This document shows positions 1-12,659 of a DNA stretch of 64,000 nt, one piece after another. The position numbers and the translations under genes are program-made. The stretch spans positions 1-64,000 of the forward strand of contig JALMLS010000195.1 in assembly GCA_038496445.1 (NCBI GenBank), given 5' to 3'. The stretch is from Trichosphaerium sp. ATCC 40318 (Eukaryota; Discosea; Flabellinia; Trichosidae). The notes beneath the pieces are model-generated. The model ran no database searches, was not told the DNA's origin, and was given only the letters and a program-made list of their open reading frames with translations. Positions within the stretch are counted from its first letter, which is position 1; each line of letters starts with the position of its first letter.

Positions 1-1805
1 TACAAGCCATTTGCTTCTGATATCGATTCTAACTTGATTGATCCACGGACATACTATTGGATAAGGTACACCATTATATTGGTATAGTTTTGTTAGTTAA
101 TATGTTTAAAAGAGACTTCTTGGCTCAAGAGAAAGAAAACAGTGCGTTGTTTTGAGTCTTTTTTTAGCTTCTTTTAACCAGTGTTTAGATGATTCTCCGT
201 CACTCTACTTTGTTAGTACATGGTTATCTAGTGTTTCAGAGCGTCGTAATGGATCTTCATTGGTCAATATGCCATTTGAAATAAACAACGTAAGCGCTTA
301 TCTTAGCTCGACGAGCTTTTTGTTTACGTTTGTTGTTTTAGGTTGATCTTACCGTTGCAGCTAATACAATCTTTGGTCTTGGAGGTGCAGTTCTTAACGA
401 TGTTGCAAACCCAGAATCATGGTTTAGCACAGAAGCACAAAAGCTTTACTCTGACACAGCAAGTCTTATAGCTTGGTACACAACTAGTGATTTATTGTTG
501 AGTATCTAATAAGCTCTTAGGGCTATAAACACCGGAGTCGCAGACAAAAGACCAGAGTTATCTCTAGTGTACGCAATAGCATAGTTTCTTTGGGATATCT
601 TCTGTGATTCTCACAAGCTGTCGCAGGTATTATCCACCAAAGTATGACTTTTTATGGTTTGCTGCTCGATCTGTATTCTTGCTTGAGGAGAAGAAAGATA
701 ATATGACTTACGGATGCTTTAAAAAAGCTAAGATGGAGTTGACTGAGGCAATGAAAGGTCCTGGTACTCAGAGTCTTCTTAAAGATAGTGTTGTTGATAA
801 GGATAACAATGATTGGGTTTATTGGGATGATTTCTTAGGAGATGGTACGTCAATGAAACAAAAAGAAGTCACGTGACGAATAATTTAAAACGTGTGAAGG
901 TTTATCACAGTAACACATAACGACTTGGGGCGCTGTCTGTTTTTTCTATTGACCGCAAGTTTCCATGTAAAAGTGTTTAACTTTTATTCTATTGATGTGT
1001 TGATTGTGATGTAGGTGATAAAGTGTTTGGCTTTAAAAAGAACAACGCAGAAGATAGACTTTTCTCTACTTCTGTTGCTGTTAATGCTCTTATTGATATA
1101 TGGTCCATTCCCGACGAAAAATGTGTTCGCAGATGGTCTTCTGATGTACCTCAGGCACGTATTTCTAATACAACGATTGTAGTGGTTCAGTAGATTAACT
1201 GTATATTAGTCTATTGTTCAAACCGTAAACAAGGCAGTTGCTTTCTTATCAAAGTTTATTTTGGGATCAAAGTATAAGCGAGAGAATGCCTTCTTTAGTG
1301 GATCAATGAAAGGATTAGGTAACCTTATTTCGAGTTTTCTACCTCCATACAAGTCATTTATTTAGAAACTAATGTATGTTAGATACACTACCATTTAGGT
1401 ATCCTGGAAATTACGCTGTTTATTTGAACGGTACAGTTCTTAACAATCCTGGAAAAGGGTAAGCTTGAATTTTATTTCTTGTTTTTTTTTCAGTGTTGTT
1501 ATCCATACTAATATGTGCGTGTAGTGATATCACTACAAGTCTTTCTTATGGCGTTTCCGGTCTAATACCACAAGATGAGTATGAAACCCAGCTTGGCGAG
1601 CTACACTTTGGTATGAGTATTCTCAATTTTGGTGCTTCTTGTAGCTAACAGTATTGCTCCTCTAGGTTTCAAAACGCCTCTTAAGTTTGCTGGATACAAT
1701 CCTCCTAATCCTGTAGCAGCTTTCCCTTATTGGTCATCACCAGCTTTTACTGATGCCATGGCTTTATTGGCTCTTAACAAACATAATAGCTTGTCAACAT
1801 GTTAA
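1..1805 (+). CDS. Unrecognised multi-exon protein, 3' part only
   Basis: The window opens inside an exon (frame 1, to about 65) and the gene runs to a TAA at 1803-1805. Coding pieces that splice in frame are about 157-295, 342-475, 521-about 556, 585-845, 1016-1155, 1210-1317, 1399-1458, 1525-1611 and 1666-1805. The last residues are a hydrophilic tail ending in Cys. The protein is rich in Tyr, Trp and Asn and contains phrases such as FGLGGAVLND, YYPPKYDFLWFAARSVF and YPGNYAVYLNGTVLNNPGKG. I see no TM segment in this part. It resembles an extracellular or lumenal enzyme-like protein, but I do not recognise the family. One junction near 557-584 needs a 16 or 28 nt intron and is uncertain. N-terminus and function are unknown. 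Confidence 0.55.
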
Positions 1806-2331
1806 CAACATTATTTTTATACAAACAACATGATATACCAAAGTAATAAAGTAGTTTACCTAGCATACTTGTATTACTCTGTAAGGAGCAAGTGCCATAA
1901 TTTCTGACTTGCAACATATTGTATCAAAACTCTCAAACATTGCTTTTGAGTGGTTGCAGAGCTGTAACGTTTGTAGAAAGCAACGTGAACTCAGTAAATA
2001 TAACTTGGATTTGACTTTTCAGCGCCTGATTTCACTTAAAAACAGCTTCACAGGTACCAAGGAATGAATTTTGGTACAAAGGAATCACTGTCAATATAAC
2101 GTATTATTCTTGTACCAATTCAGGTGATATACAGTTCAATACGCTTAATACAAAACATAAAGTAAAAAACTTGGAAATAACAATATTCTTGGATGCCATC
2201 ATTGATTCAACGCCAACTCCATGAGCTTGTTTAGTTAGGTACCACAACAGAAATACAACATATTTTAATGTAATAATATTCAAACAATGTTAATGATCTT
2301 GTGTGTTTATTTCTTGTTGTATTGCTACAGT
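1806..2331. other. Intergenic, between convergent genes
   Basis: AT-rich stretch with no ORF that I can connect to an exon chain. It separates the plus-strand gene ending at 1805 from the minus-strand gene ending at 2332, so it holds two facing 3' ends. I saw no structure beyond short A/T tracts. Confidence 0.4.
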
Positions 2332-2692
2332 TTAACGCAGCTGACCTTCAAGTTTAGTAAATGTTGAACGCAGCATTGCTTTTTTCATTCCATTTTTAAA
2401 GGTGAGTTTACTCTCGTTACAATACTCTGCACAGAGTTTAGCTACATCAACTGCCTTGCTTGCTAAAACGGACCTGACTATGACTAGGTGAAGTAAGATA
2501 TTTACAAGCCTGAGAGGTTGACGTACTGGCACATTGAGCAACACTTAAGGAAAGCTTTTTGTCCTCCAGAATTTCTATTGTTCTTTCCACTGTCTTTGAT
2601 GCCAGCCCTTTCTTTATGTAGGCCTTGATTTCATTCGCCTCTCTATCACTTGCTGCTCTTCTACACATTCCTTTCTTAGCTCCCACACTCAT
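2332..2692 (-). CDS. Small lysine-rich helical protein, two exons
   Basis: ATG at 2692-2690. Exon 1 is 2692-2527. The donor GTACGT begins at 2526, the acceptor TAG is at 2480-2478, and exon 2 is 2477-2332 with a TAA. The 49-nt intron is phase 1 and closes cleanly. The product is about 103 residues, predicted almost entirely helical and Lys/Arg-rich, starting MSVGAKKGMCRR. Internal motifs are AYIKKGLASKTVERTIEILE and the C-terminal KLEGQLR. There is no signal peptide or TM segment. It looks like a small cytosolic or nuclear helical-bundle subunit, but I do not recognise the family. Confidence 0.6.
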
Positions 2693-3429
2693 GCTGCCGT
2701 TGTTGTTGTGATAGTTTTACTCTGAATGTTCTTTGACTAATGGGGTTTTTTTGGGTCTTTTCGATGAATAACAAGACTTGATAAACTCATTGACATTTTC
2801 TCGTTTGTTTCTTTATGCAGTGTATTTTTGGAGTGTCGCCAGGTTATTTTCAAAGCATAGTCTTTATTTTTTTCTGATATTTTTGGCAAAAATGACTTGC
2901 TTAGGTTTGCCGGGCAAAACTTTTTCTTGTAAGCGATCTGGAATTATGGCATAAGTTTGTCTGATATGATGAAAAAAAAATCAACTTTTACTGTGAACTT
3001 ACACGTGGATATTTTTGTTTTGAGTCACAATACAACGATGTGAACTTGGTGAAAATTTTGCGCTTGTGAGTTTTATTTTGCAGTCCGTTTATTGGTTTGT
3101 GAGTACAAGGGAACGTTGTAATATACCGCATGTTTGGGATTTAATATACTGGTGTGTAAATTGCAAGTTGCAATTATCTGATGCGTCTTAATTTATGTTG
3201 TAGAACTGTTTACAAGCTAGAGAAGCCAAGTTTCCAAGCTTTCCAAAATAGTTTTGGTTGAACTTTGACACGTGTGTATTTTGTCTACACATTGCTTGAA
3301 AAGCGACAACTATACCAAAACATGTACTAAGGTTGCCGTGAGATTGTTTAACTATTCGCTCCTCATTTTTACCGTCTGTCAACTCAAATGTCCTTTAAAA
3401 CTACAAGATTGGTTTTGATAACCAAAAGT
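2693..3429. other. Intergenic, no gene seen
   Basis: AT-rich upstream region of the small minus-strand gene. A 64-codon minus-strand ORF at 3188-3382 has no supporting splice context and no family look, so I do not call it. Two CACGTG hexamers lie here, near 3002 and 3268. Confidence 0.35.
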
Positions 3430-5511
3430 AACCGAATTGGCTTTTGATGCCGTTCCAGAAGATTTTACACAAGAGAATCTCTTTGCTTGAGATCGCCAAA
3501 CTAAGCGTACTTTGGCGAAACAACGTTTTCCACGTGCTACAGATGCCTATTATTTTATAGTACGCACAGGAAGTTATAAGGAGGTATTAGACTTTCTCAC
3601 AAGGTAGGTTTGTTCTTACGCTTTGATTCTTGAATACCAAACCTGGTGAAAACTAGAATGCACAAAAGAGTTGTTGCTAATTTACAACCATGAGGGTATT
3701 TCACACTCGCCTTATTTTGGTATTATTTTATACGTGAAAGAAACCAAGCACCAATACTGTTATGTACTAGTAGCAGTGGTTTGTTCCAATCTTTGTTTAT
3801 GATATCCTAATGGTTTAGAAAGCACAGTTTTGTTTCAGTTTTCATTCAAGGCTTCAAAGCTCATCAATATACAAGATCTTACCTTCAGGTACATAAGGAC
3901 TACATGGTAAGTTTTAGACTTTAAAAGCTCTAAGAGCTAGTCTCGATAGTGATGTATACACATTTGTACTTTTCTATGGTGATGTTTATCTGATACGGTT
4001 CAAAGAATAGCGTGTGCCAAATTGAACTAAATCCTACTTCACACTCACATACCTAACCTCTACAATCAGCCCTTAGTATATTACTTTAGGTTGTATAGGT
4101 GTTACTATGAATCAAGGTTTTAAGGTACACGCAACGTTTGTAAATTAAAGCGTCTAAGGTAGCCTTAACTTAAACAGGAAAAAAAGAACCTTGTGTAAAG
4201 TGTAGCATCTCCTTTAATGTATACTGCCAGTAAGTACCTACTCATTACAACAACAATAACCAATACCACAGCCGCCAAGAAAGGAGGCAAAGTATTAGAA
4301 CAGTTCAGCGTTACCCCAGAGGTAATAAAACTGGTACCTGTAACTCGAAGTTGATGGGAACAAGATTCTAGATCTGGGACAAAACGTTGTTAGGGGCGTA
4401 AAAACACTAGGCATAAGTTGAAAAACGCAATTCTAGATCTTGAGACAAAATCGTGAACTGTTAGGGGCAGTAAAACGTACGACTAAGCTCTTGTGTGAAC
4501 GCTATGTTGTTCAATTGCTCTAAACAGCGATGATTAAAGAAGGACAAAGGTGTTTTCTGCTTTTTCAAAAGTGCCTATTTCAGCGCAAGCTAATCTTCAA
4601 AAAAAAATATGTAAAACGAAGCAGGGATGAATGCCTTTAGCGTTAGAAGAAGCTCAGCTTTTTAAGCTATAGACAAGTATTGAGTATTTCAGCCAAAGGT
4701 GTGTCTAATCCCAAACCGCGTAAGTACATCATTTTTAAAAGAATACAGGTATTTACTTAGTTAAAATGGAGGCTCTGTATGAACAGGAACGGATGTAGTT
4801 TCGTTGTTCACGTGGACTTGCCTTATTAATGTTGATAAGCTCTTGATGTTATTTGTTTAGAAAGAGTTTTTGCAAAGAAAGACAACAGCGTAGTAATGCT
4901 TTTAAATACTTGTTCAACTAAGTGCGGAATATTGCCTCCGCAGGCTTCTTACTAGATTCAAGCTATCTAAGGACTGTCAGATCTAAATCGTCATTAAATT
5001 TGACTGTAGAGTTACATGAGTAGTTCTTGTGATCATTTTTTTACTGGACTTGACCTATATGACCTCATTTGAAGGAAGTAAACAATCCATGTACAGGGTA
5101 TGAAGAATTGGAACATTTACATGTTATTTGATTGACAACACGTACAACGATCAGAGCATTACCTTCGCATACCATGAAATCAATAGTACGTAACAAGGAA
5201 AGCATTGACTGGTATACTATTTGATGTATTAATAACAGAGTACAAACCGTTGCAGGTACATGATCAATAGCACGTAAAAAGACAGATTTTAAAGTATCTG
5301 TACATACTAACACAAATCAAGTAAGTACATAATATCAAACCATGTTTGAAAAGCCACAGGCATTTATGGTTTGGCAGATTTAAAATTCTATTATTACGCA
5401 ATTGCTATCACATTTCGCGAGTTTCCAGCTGATTTGGAACTAAACATAGAAAAAATTGAAACGGATGTAGAACTCTTCGAGTATTGTGAAAAATCTACTG
5501 GTAAATGACTA
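3430..5511 (+). pseudogene. Decayed or hard-to-model multi-exon locus
   Basis: Two stretches read like genuine protein but I cannot join them into one gene. Piece one is 3430-3602, containing RFPRATDAYYFIVRTGSY and LDFLTR before a GTAGGT donor. An in-frame TGA at about 3487 interrupts it unless an acceptor at 3488 is used. Piece two is 5357-5504, bounded by CACAG and GTAAATG, with YYYAIAITFREFPADLELN. Between them are short open pieces near 3840-3890, 4295-4321 and 4861-4920. The next gene starts at 5740. The locus is either a diverged gene with many tiny exons or a pseudogene. No family is recognised. Confidence 0.3.
4365..4476. repeat. Imperfect direct repeat, about 41-47 bp x2
   Basis: The unit ATTCTAGATCT...GACAAAA...GTTAGGGGC...TAAAAC occurs at about 4365-4405 and again at 4430-4476. 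The second copy carries a few inserted bases. The spacer is about 24 bp. It lies inside the decayed locus and is not translated in any convincing frame. Confidence 0.6.
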
Positions 5512-5739
5512 AGATGTCGTTGGTCATTACATAGGCTTAAAAAGCCAGTTGACTTGTATGATTAATTCAATCCTAGATAGTAGTTAGAACTACATTGGCG
5601 TGTACTTCCCTCAATCAAATATAACATCTTTGTTCATAAATAAGGTTTTTGATACTATTATCGTTGTTCTTTCTTAATCTACAGCAAGGGTATTGTATGC
5701 TTTCTTTTAAACATTCACTTTCTGAATTAACACAAGTAG

Positions 5740-6435
5740 ATGAACACAAGCTTTCTATTACGCCTACCGCTTGAGCTACAGCTTGATATTGTCGATTTAG
5801 ACGTTAACATTTATCTACAGTGGCCTCTTCTATCAAAACAAGCAGCAAGTACAACAAGGTTTGATGTCAACTTGAACAAGCACAGCAAATGGCTTAAAAG
5901 AAGAAGTGTGCTAAAACAGTCCAAAGTAGTTGAGCAAACTTGTTGGAAACATGGTGTTCCTCACGGAGAGCATAAGAGGTGGTACTATTCATATTTAGCC
6001 AAGCTTCAATTGAAAAGCGTGTGTAACTACATTGATGGCAAACTTGATGGAGAGTTTAAGTGTTGGTCAAATTGGGGTAAGTTGATTGAGCTTGCTACTT
6101 ATTCAAAAGGTAAGATAGAGGGAGAGAAAAAGGAGTGGTTTTCACGTGGTCAATTAAAAAGAGTTTGTAATTATATCAATGGTAAAAAGGAAGGAGAGTA
6201 TAAGGAGTGGCACCACAATGGGAAATTAATGACGATTTGTTTTTATGTTGATGGAAAAAGAGATGGAGAGTTTAAGGAGTGGCATTCCAATGGTAAGTTA
6301 GCAATTCTTTGCCATTATGCTAATGATAGACGACATGGAAAGTTCTCGCAGTGGTACTATATGGGTAAATTATTTAAGCAACACACTTATGTCAACGGTA
6401 AAATAGTTAAGCAACACACTTATAAACAACAATGA
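5740..6435 (+). CDS. F-box-like MORN-variant repeat protein (copy 1)
   Basis: Single uninterrupted ORF of 231 residues from ATG 5740 to TGA 6435. Residues about 8-45 form a conserved N-terminal segment (LPLELQLDIVDLD, then LLSKQAA). The other two MORN loci in this window (25.1 kb, 44.9 kb) share it, and its LPxEL start is typical of F-box-like helices. From about residue 70, units of about 23 residues repeat, with consensus G-K-x-x-G-E-x-K-x-W-x-x-N-G-K-L. This is the MORN-variant repeat also found in bacterial YwqK-type antitoxins and many protist proteins. There are about seven units. Function is unknown. By architecture it could be a substrate adaptor whose repeat sheet binds a partner. 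The absence of introns contrasts with its neighbours. Confidence 0.75.
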   Translation: MNTSFLLRLPLELQLDIVDLDVNIYLQWPLLSKQAASTTRFDVNLNKHSKWLKRRSVLKQSKVVEQTCWKHGVPHGEHKRWYYSYLAKLQLKSVCNYIDGKLDGEFKCWSNWGKLIELATYSKGKIEGEKKEWFSRGQLKRVCNYINGKKEGEYKEWHHNGKLMTICFYVDGKRDGEFKEWHSNGKLAILCHYANDRRHGKFSQWYYMGKLFKQHTYVNGKIVKQHTYKQQ

Positions 6436-9400
6436 AACAGTACACATCATGGAGTAATGATTGACTTTTATTCGACACAGATATTCAGTATTGTGATATG
6501 TAACGTTTGATTTGATACTATTACTTATAGCGCCAGCAACAGTTTGGATAAGTGTTGATCATTGCTAGATTGTTTTATTGTTCAAAATAAACATTCTATT
6601 CCTGTAAAAACCAGGAGTTTTAAAGCCACCTACCATTCCAAGGGACGTTGTATAAGAATAATAGCATCTCCAGTCGTTACCAACGTTCACCAGGGAGCCC
6701 GATATATGCGTATATGGTCCTCATCCACTACACAAAGGTATTTGTTGCTCAGCCTTTTGGTCCACCGGAAAGGTTCCTTCAGTTTTCTTTGAAGTTTTTG
6801 AGGTTATCTGACAACTTGAATTGTTGTCCAATAACATAGTAAGCGCCAACGGCGCAGTAGCTTGATCCAGAATTTGAGGCATCTTGTTGTAAACGCAAAT
6901 ACGACCAACTGTTGATTTAAGCAAGTTCCCGGTAAAGTTCTGGTTGCCAGTACAGTAGCAGAATAGTTGAGATTATCGTTCTTATTCTTAAACAAGGCAA
7001 CTTTAACGCTCTTCGTTTCGGCGCAAACACACCATTTCATTCGAGATATTGACCACACGCACAATGGTTAAGGTAAGATTACTAATTCAAGTGTAAAAGA
7101 AGCACAGGTGCTTTCTGGAAGCGCTTTGTTTTGTTTTGTTTATGCTTTTTTGCATCCATTAGAGCGGCTTCAAGCATCCGTTTTGACAGGAGTTTGACTT
7201 GCCAGGCTTTATGGTATATTTATTACCGGTACTCCAAGTCAATTCCATTGTGAAGAAGGTATGTAGACTGAATGTTATTTTTTATTCAAAATCTGTTTTT
7301 GAGTTCACCACATGGCGGTCGCTTTCCATACTGAAAATAGGTAGCAAGTTAAAGTGTCGTTTTATTCCAAAAATGAATAACATTCTATTCAGATGAACTA
7401 TCTCATTGGAGTTTTGTGTTGACCTGGTGTGAGTCTAAATAGAATGTAACATTTCTTTTGTCCTTGCTATTGCTTTGATTAAAAACCAAGCTAATCAAGC
7501 ATCTAAATTAAGTACATACAACAGGTTTGAATGGTTTTATAACCTCTAATTGTATGAGATGCTTCATCGATTTCTTTATGCTTGTAAGGTTTATTGAAAT
7601 ACTTCGTCTCATGTTTAAAAAAATAACACCTGGAACAAAAAGGGAGAACTCGGTTATTTTGGATTACTTTTTGGTTGCAATAGTATAGATTAGTTTACCT
7701 TCTGTTCCTGCGTTCTCGATATAACTATAAAATCGTTAAAAGATATCACAATTGTGAGCTAATAAAACTGTACAATTCGAGAAAAAAAAAACAATGATGG
7801 GCTTTTGTTAGCTAATAGATTTTGCTACTTTATCACCAACGAGTTAATTTTATACCTGTATATTAAAAATTCATCGTTAGATAATGCTTTAACCCTAAGA
7901 AAGTGCAGAAAGTTAACACATCAATAAAAAAAAACCAACAACAAACTTTTCTTGATCTTCGATTGGTACTAATTTAATTAGGTTTTCCTCGATTCCCGTA
8001 TCCTAAACATACTCTAAATACGGCACCCTCTGAAATCACTAAAATCAAATGTAGCCTCACCAAAATCACAGAAACAAGTCGTTCATTAACAAGCTGTTTA
8101 AGTTAGAAAATCAGTTTCGTTTTCTCTCATACCGTCTGTAAAGCTATGTCCTTATCACTTGCTGTTATATCATGAATCGAAGCGCTAATTGTCTTCCAAA
8201 CTGTTCCCTTTGAGGTGTATGGATTACATAATAAAATAATATTGTATTTTGACATACACAAGGGTGCAGAGCAAGCGCAGTCAACTAAAATGCGTTAATT
8301 AGTTTTATACCGCTAAACTGTGCTTAAAAGTACAATTTGATCTCTAGCTCGAGTAACAACGTTCATTCGGTTCTAACAGAGGGTTTTAGTGCTACTTAAC
8401 GGTCAGCAAACGTCAACTAAAAAAAAACAGTTGAAGAGTTTTTCTTGAATTTTTCTCATATTATGTATGTGACGAATTGTCCTAATTATACTTCAACTGC
8501 ATTGCTGAAGTGTTTATAAATGAAAGAAGCTATCTACATGTTCCAAGGAAGCTGATACTTTAAGAACACTACGAGAGCCAAACTGAATAAGACTATTGTT
8601 AAAAACGTGATTTGACCGTGTAGCTGATTATTATTGCACATTGTTATACTATTGAGGTGTCTTTGGATAAAAAGTAGTTTGATTGAAGAAAGTTCTTTGG
8701 TAAAAATACAGAAGTTTGTCGTAGGTCTCAGAGATACAGGCTTACACAGTGACCATGCAAATTACGGCGTTGAAAGCAAACTTGGGGGGTGATAAGCCGC
8801 TCATTAAGATTATGTGTTATTTTAGGATTATCACGTGATTTAAAGCGAGTATTTTTGTTCACGATTACTATTAGTTTGTCAGATTTTTGTTGTTCGTCGA
8901 GATATTGGTTGCAACATTGTGATATTTGGGAGTAATTTGTTTTAAGGGCGTCATCTCAGATTAGTGTTTACTAAATTGTACATGCTTTGATTTACTTTAA
9001 ACTTTTGCCACACTACAAACACGTGTATACACAGCTCTGTGTAAAAAGTTGGCTTCGAATATGAACTTCGAGCATTATGATGTTTTTTTTAGCAGTTTTT
9101 TTTAGTACATCCTCAGATTTTCCTTAGTCTGCATATTTAAGGTGTTTTTGCAATATCAGCTTCGAATCTCTTAATTTAGTATTTGCAGATGCTTGAATTT
9201 GCTTAATACGCTGATATACGGTTAATGTATGTGTGCTAAGTGCAGTCATTGAACTTCAAATACAGGTTTTGTCTTTAGTAATAATGTAAAATAGCCTAAA
9301 ATGTGTTTATATGATAGTAAAACGCGTTTTAGACACTTTTCGGTTTACATCAGTTTAAGCAGTTTTTTTTTTCAATTTTTAAAGCGAAAATCGCTATTGA

Positions 9401-9924
9401 ATGCATTGTGTTAGCAAATTCTGTAAATTGATTAATTATGATTTGGTTTTTTTTTTTTTTGGTTTTGTACATTTTCTTTCTTACAAGTTTAGTTTAGGTT
9501 TCATTTTTCTTTTTACAGTGAGTGTTTCATATGTGTGGATAATATCTCATTCCGTCCAACGAGTTGATATACAGATATTTACAATAAAAGGCCAGAGAAT
9601 AAAATTCCTGAGGACAACCAAAAGTTGAAAGAAAAACCGCTACAGATCGAGAAAAAAAATGCGGTCTTCCTCTTTTTTTTTTTGATGTCCTCCGAAATTC
9701 TCTCTTTCGTTGTCGGATAGAGTGCCAGGTCGTGGTGGAATCATTTTATCGCGTGGTAATTAACGTTTAAGCGTATTTTTCAGGGCATTATACAAGTGGC
9801 GTGAAGAGCTAATAAATGAGTAAGTTTAGAACAGAAACAATCGAAAGAAAAAAAAACACACGTGTGTTTTCATTAAAATGCTTGTTCTCGTACCAGGTGC
9901 GAAAAAATTCACGTGAAAGCGTGA
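6436..9924. other. Long gene-poor stretch
   Basis: About 3.5 kb with no gene I can support. A minus-strand segment at about 6780-7060 has coding-like pieces (GSSYCAVGAYYVIGQQF in one frame), but frames switch without usable splice sites, so it may be a remnant. From 7400 onward the sequence is A/T-rich with long A and T homopolymers. A TCACGTGA palindrome lies at about 8831, CACGTG at about 9020 and 9858, and another TCACGTGA at about 9909. It could hold regulatory DNA for the basic protein gene ending at 9925. Confidence 0.4.
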
Positions 9925-11580
9925 TTATTCATTGTTCGATACGAAAATAAATGCTGACTGTCTAGCGTGATGAGGTCTTCTCGGTAGATTTTCATCTCGA
10001 CGAACAATAGAATTTCTTCTCCTCAAACAATTCTGTTTGGCTTCTTCAGAGTGTCTAAGTTTTCTTAACGCCAAGTGTCTCTCATGTGCCCCGTTTGAAC
10101 CAAAATACATAGCAGTCAATACAGGCTTCTGTGCAGTAGGTCTTACAAGATGCTGTGGCTAAAAAGAAATATACAGTCAGCACACAAGGTTCAGAACTAC
10201 CTTTTCTTTTTTTTTTTTTGGACTTTTTTTTAATTGTTTTTTTTTTTGAGAAAAGGTTTTTCTGGCGGCCGGAGATTATGACGTCATGGATATATCGTTT
10301 TATGAAAAGGGAAAACGCGGGGCAAAAAAAAACAAAACAAAGAAAAATCGACCAAAGATTGAGAGAGTACTAGATAGGCATTGTGAAATACGTACAGGTG
10401 GATATGTCTTGATCTTTCTTGGATCATATAGACAATTAGACGATCCTGTGGCTGGTGCTGAACAATTACGTCTGTGACTTCCTAAATGTTCTGTACGTCT
10501 TTGTCCTCCTCTTGTGTGTTGCATACTTCCACCTTGATAATGAAATTAATGACGTGAACATCAAAGGAAGAGAGAAAAAAAAACCAAAACGTTTTTTTTG
10601 TCAAATGAGAATAGAATAAATCGCTAAGAGTTTGTACTCACTTGGTGAAGTCTCTGCACAGTCCCATGCGTATTTAGCGCCGGGTTCCGGTGCATCTGGT
10701 CTTTCTCTTTTAATAGCAGGTTCGTCTTCATCCTTAGAGTCGCGTCTAATAGAGAAGAAGCGTTAGGACAACGATCGTCGGATTTTAAAAAAAAACGGAC
10801 TGAAAAAACGGACTGGACTCGATTTTTTCAAAGTAGAATTTGCCAAATCACGCAAAAATAGTACAACGACGTACTTTGCTGGGCGTTTAAGGAATTTTCG
10901 CTTATTCTCAAAAGAGTTTGATCGTTTATATGTCGCGCGCTTTTGTTTTGTGTTTAACTCCTTCGGAGAGCAATCTATATATTATATTAACAAGGACGAG
11001 CAATATAGTGATTCTTTTTTTTTGAAGCGGAAGCCATAATTACAGAAACAAAAAAAAAAAAAAGTTCAAAAAAAAAGACCAGGATTTCCTTTCCTGTTTT
11101 TTTTTTCTCGCAATTAAAAACGCAAGAAACACGACGAAAAAGAATTTTTATGGTGATTTCTATTTTGCGAAAGTACTGTTGAGATTTTATAGGTCGAAAT
11201 ATGAGATTGTGATCTACTACGGTACCTATGGATGGTTGCGCGAACCCACGCAATCGCGGAGACTGCCGTACAGATGATACTTGCTGAGCCGCGATGGCCA
11301 TTGTGATTGACGATACTTCGTTATCTTCATCGTCAATGTCGTAGAGCTTAGACCCTTCTGAGTTGCTTGTAGGTTGCATAAGATACATTTCAAGGTTCAA
11401 CTCCTCCAATTCATCCGAATAATTCTCTTCGTCTGGTAATGGCTTCTTTTTCCGTCTATTTAGCATACGCTTTGTTTGTTCTTGCTCTGTTTTATTACTG
11501 GACAGTTGACGTCTCTGTTTATGGTTTAATGGAATCATCGATCGCCTTGAACGCGGGTCAGCCACAGTTCTTATATTCAT
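9925..11580 (-). CDS. Hypothetical Arg/Lys-rich protein, four exons
   Basis: ATG at 11580-11578. Exons: 11580-11177, 10745-10642, 10532-10396, 10158-9925. Phases close as 2, 1, 0. The second boundary uses GTGAGT and the others GTACTT and GTACGT. The product is about 290 residues. The N-terminus is basic (RNRRKKK-like near residue 43), followed by an acidic patch around residues 50-90. The middle is rich in Arg/Gln/His (TRGGQRRTEHLGSHRRNC) and the C-terminus is very basic (RHSEEAKQN, NLPRRPHHARQS). There is no signal peptide or TM segment. Composition suggests a nuclear or nucleic-acid-associated protein, but that is inference. A first donor at 11225 was considered and dropped because the downstream frame then fails. 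Confidence 0.6.
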
Positions 11581-12659
11581 GTATTATTAGGGCTTGTTAG
11601 GCCGGTTAAATTGGAGAAACTCGGAAACAAAATTATTTTTGACTTATCGCACGTGTTTTGTTGAAAAAAAAAGTGAACTACGAGAGAATTTGTCGGAAGA
11701 ATAAAAAAATTCCTAGTGCGCTTATTTTTGTCCAAGTAAAGTGTGTTACCTAATAAAGCGCTCTACGAGCTACTGTAACACAAAAACATGTAAACGAGCG
11801 GTTGGAATATGTTTTGAGATTGAACAAAAAAAAAAAAAAGTTGAAGAAATTCTCGTTTCGAAAAAGTCTGTTTACGCGACTCCGTGTATTAAAAAAAACT
11901 CTTGAGTATGTAGGTAATATAATAAACGAAAGAAAAAGGACCACGAACCCACACTTTACTCTTACAGAAAGAGATATGTGTCCTGTAATTTGAGAAAAAC
12001 TCATCATAATTGTTTGTTTATTATTCCCTTTTGCTTTGATTGTGTTGGGAATACAAGAATTTTGATTCAAAAAAAAAAATCTGGAGTTGGGTTTGCAGAA
12101 AACAAAACGAGATTTTTTTGAAGCAATTGCTGATTTTTTAAATAAAACTGCTTTAAATCAATAAAATAATAGTTATTATGACATACCCTGTAATCTTTTT
12201 ACGCGTGGCTGTTATCCCTTCGTAGTATACTTGCTTTGCATACATTTAAACGCTTTATGTCAAATAGGATAGTTATAGAACGCTTTGGGTTAATTTTCTT
12301 GCGGAGCAGTGGTTCTGTTATCGACGTGGTGACTTTTTTTTTCATGCGAAGTTAATCTGAGAACGAGATCTCCAGATTTACTTTTTGTTTCCGCAAATAG
12401 CTTTTGTTTCTCTCGACAATGTAATATGATTTAGGAAAGTACAGAAAAAAAAAACGTGGCATGAGGGAAAATTTTTTTCTTGATCACGTTTTTGTTGTGT
12501 GCGAAAATAACTAATGTTGGTAAAAAGTATCAAAAATGATGTAGGTATTATTGTGTTTGCGTTAGGGGGAAATAGGGAGTGAGAAAATAAAAAAGGGTGA
12601 AGTAGAAAATTGCTTTTATTTTATTTTTTTTTCTATTCTCGAAAAAATGAAGAGATGCC
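11581..12659. other. Intergenic, homopolymer-rich
   Basis: Upstream of the basic protein and downstream of the SerB fusion, both on the minus strand. It has many A/T homopolymers and a CACGTG at about 11650. ORFs here (for example 11750-12070 minus) are low-complexity and have no splice context. Confidence 0.4.

Noticed and set aside
569-584. 16-nt intron GTACGCAATAGCATAG
   Set aside because: It restores frame exactly, but a 28-nt intron starting at 557 also does. Without transcripts I would not claim an intron this short.
3445-3530. Apparent third copy of the LEISKL exon of the F-box/LRR genes
   Set aside because: The DNA resembles it over about 60 bp, but the best local protein frame is different and no other exon of the family is nearby. 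The match may be chance.
10155-10524. Plus-strand ORFs rich in Lys/Phe
   Set aside because: They come from A/T homopolymers in introns of the minus-strand basic-protein gene.
11177-11225. Donor at 11225 (GTACCG) ending exon 1 of the basic protein
   Set aside because: The sequence is good, but it leaves phase 1. Exons 2 and 3 need phase 2, which the donor at 11176 gives.
11750-12070. 106-codon minus-strand ORF
   Set aside because: Low complexity, no splice context, inside homopolymer-rich intergenic DNA.
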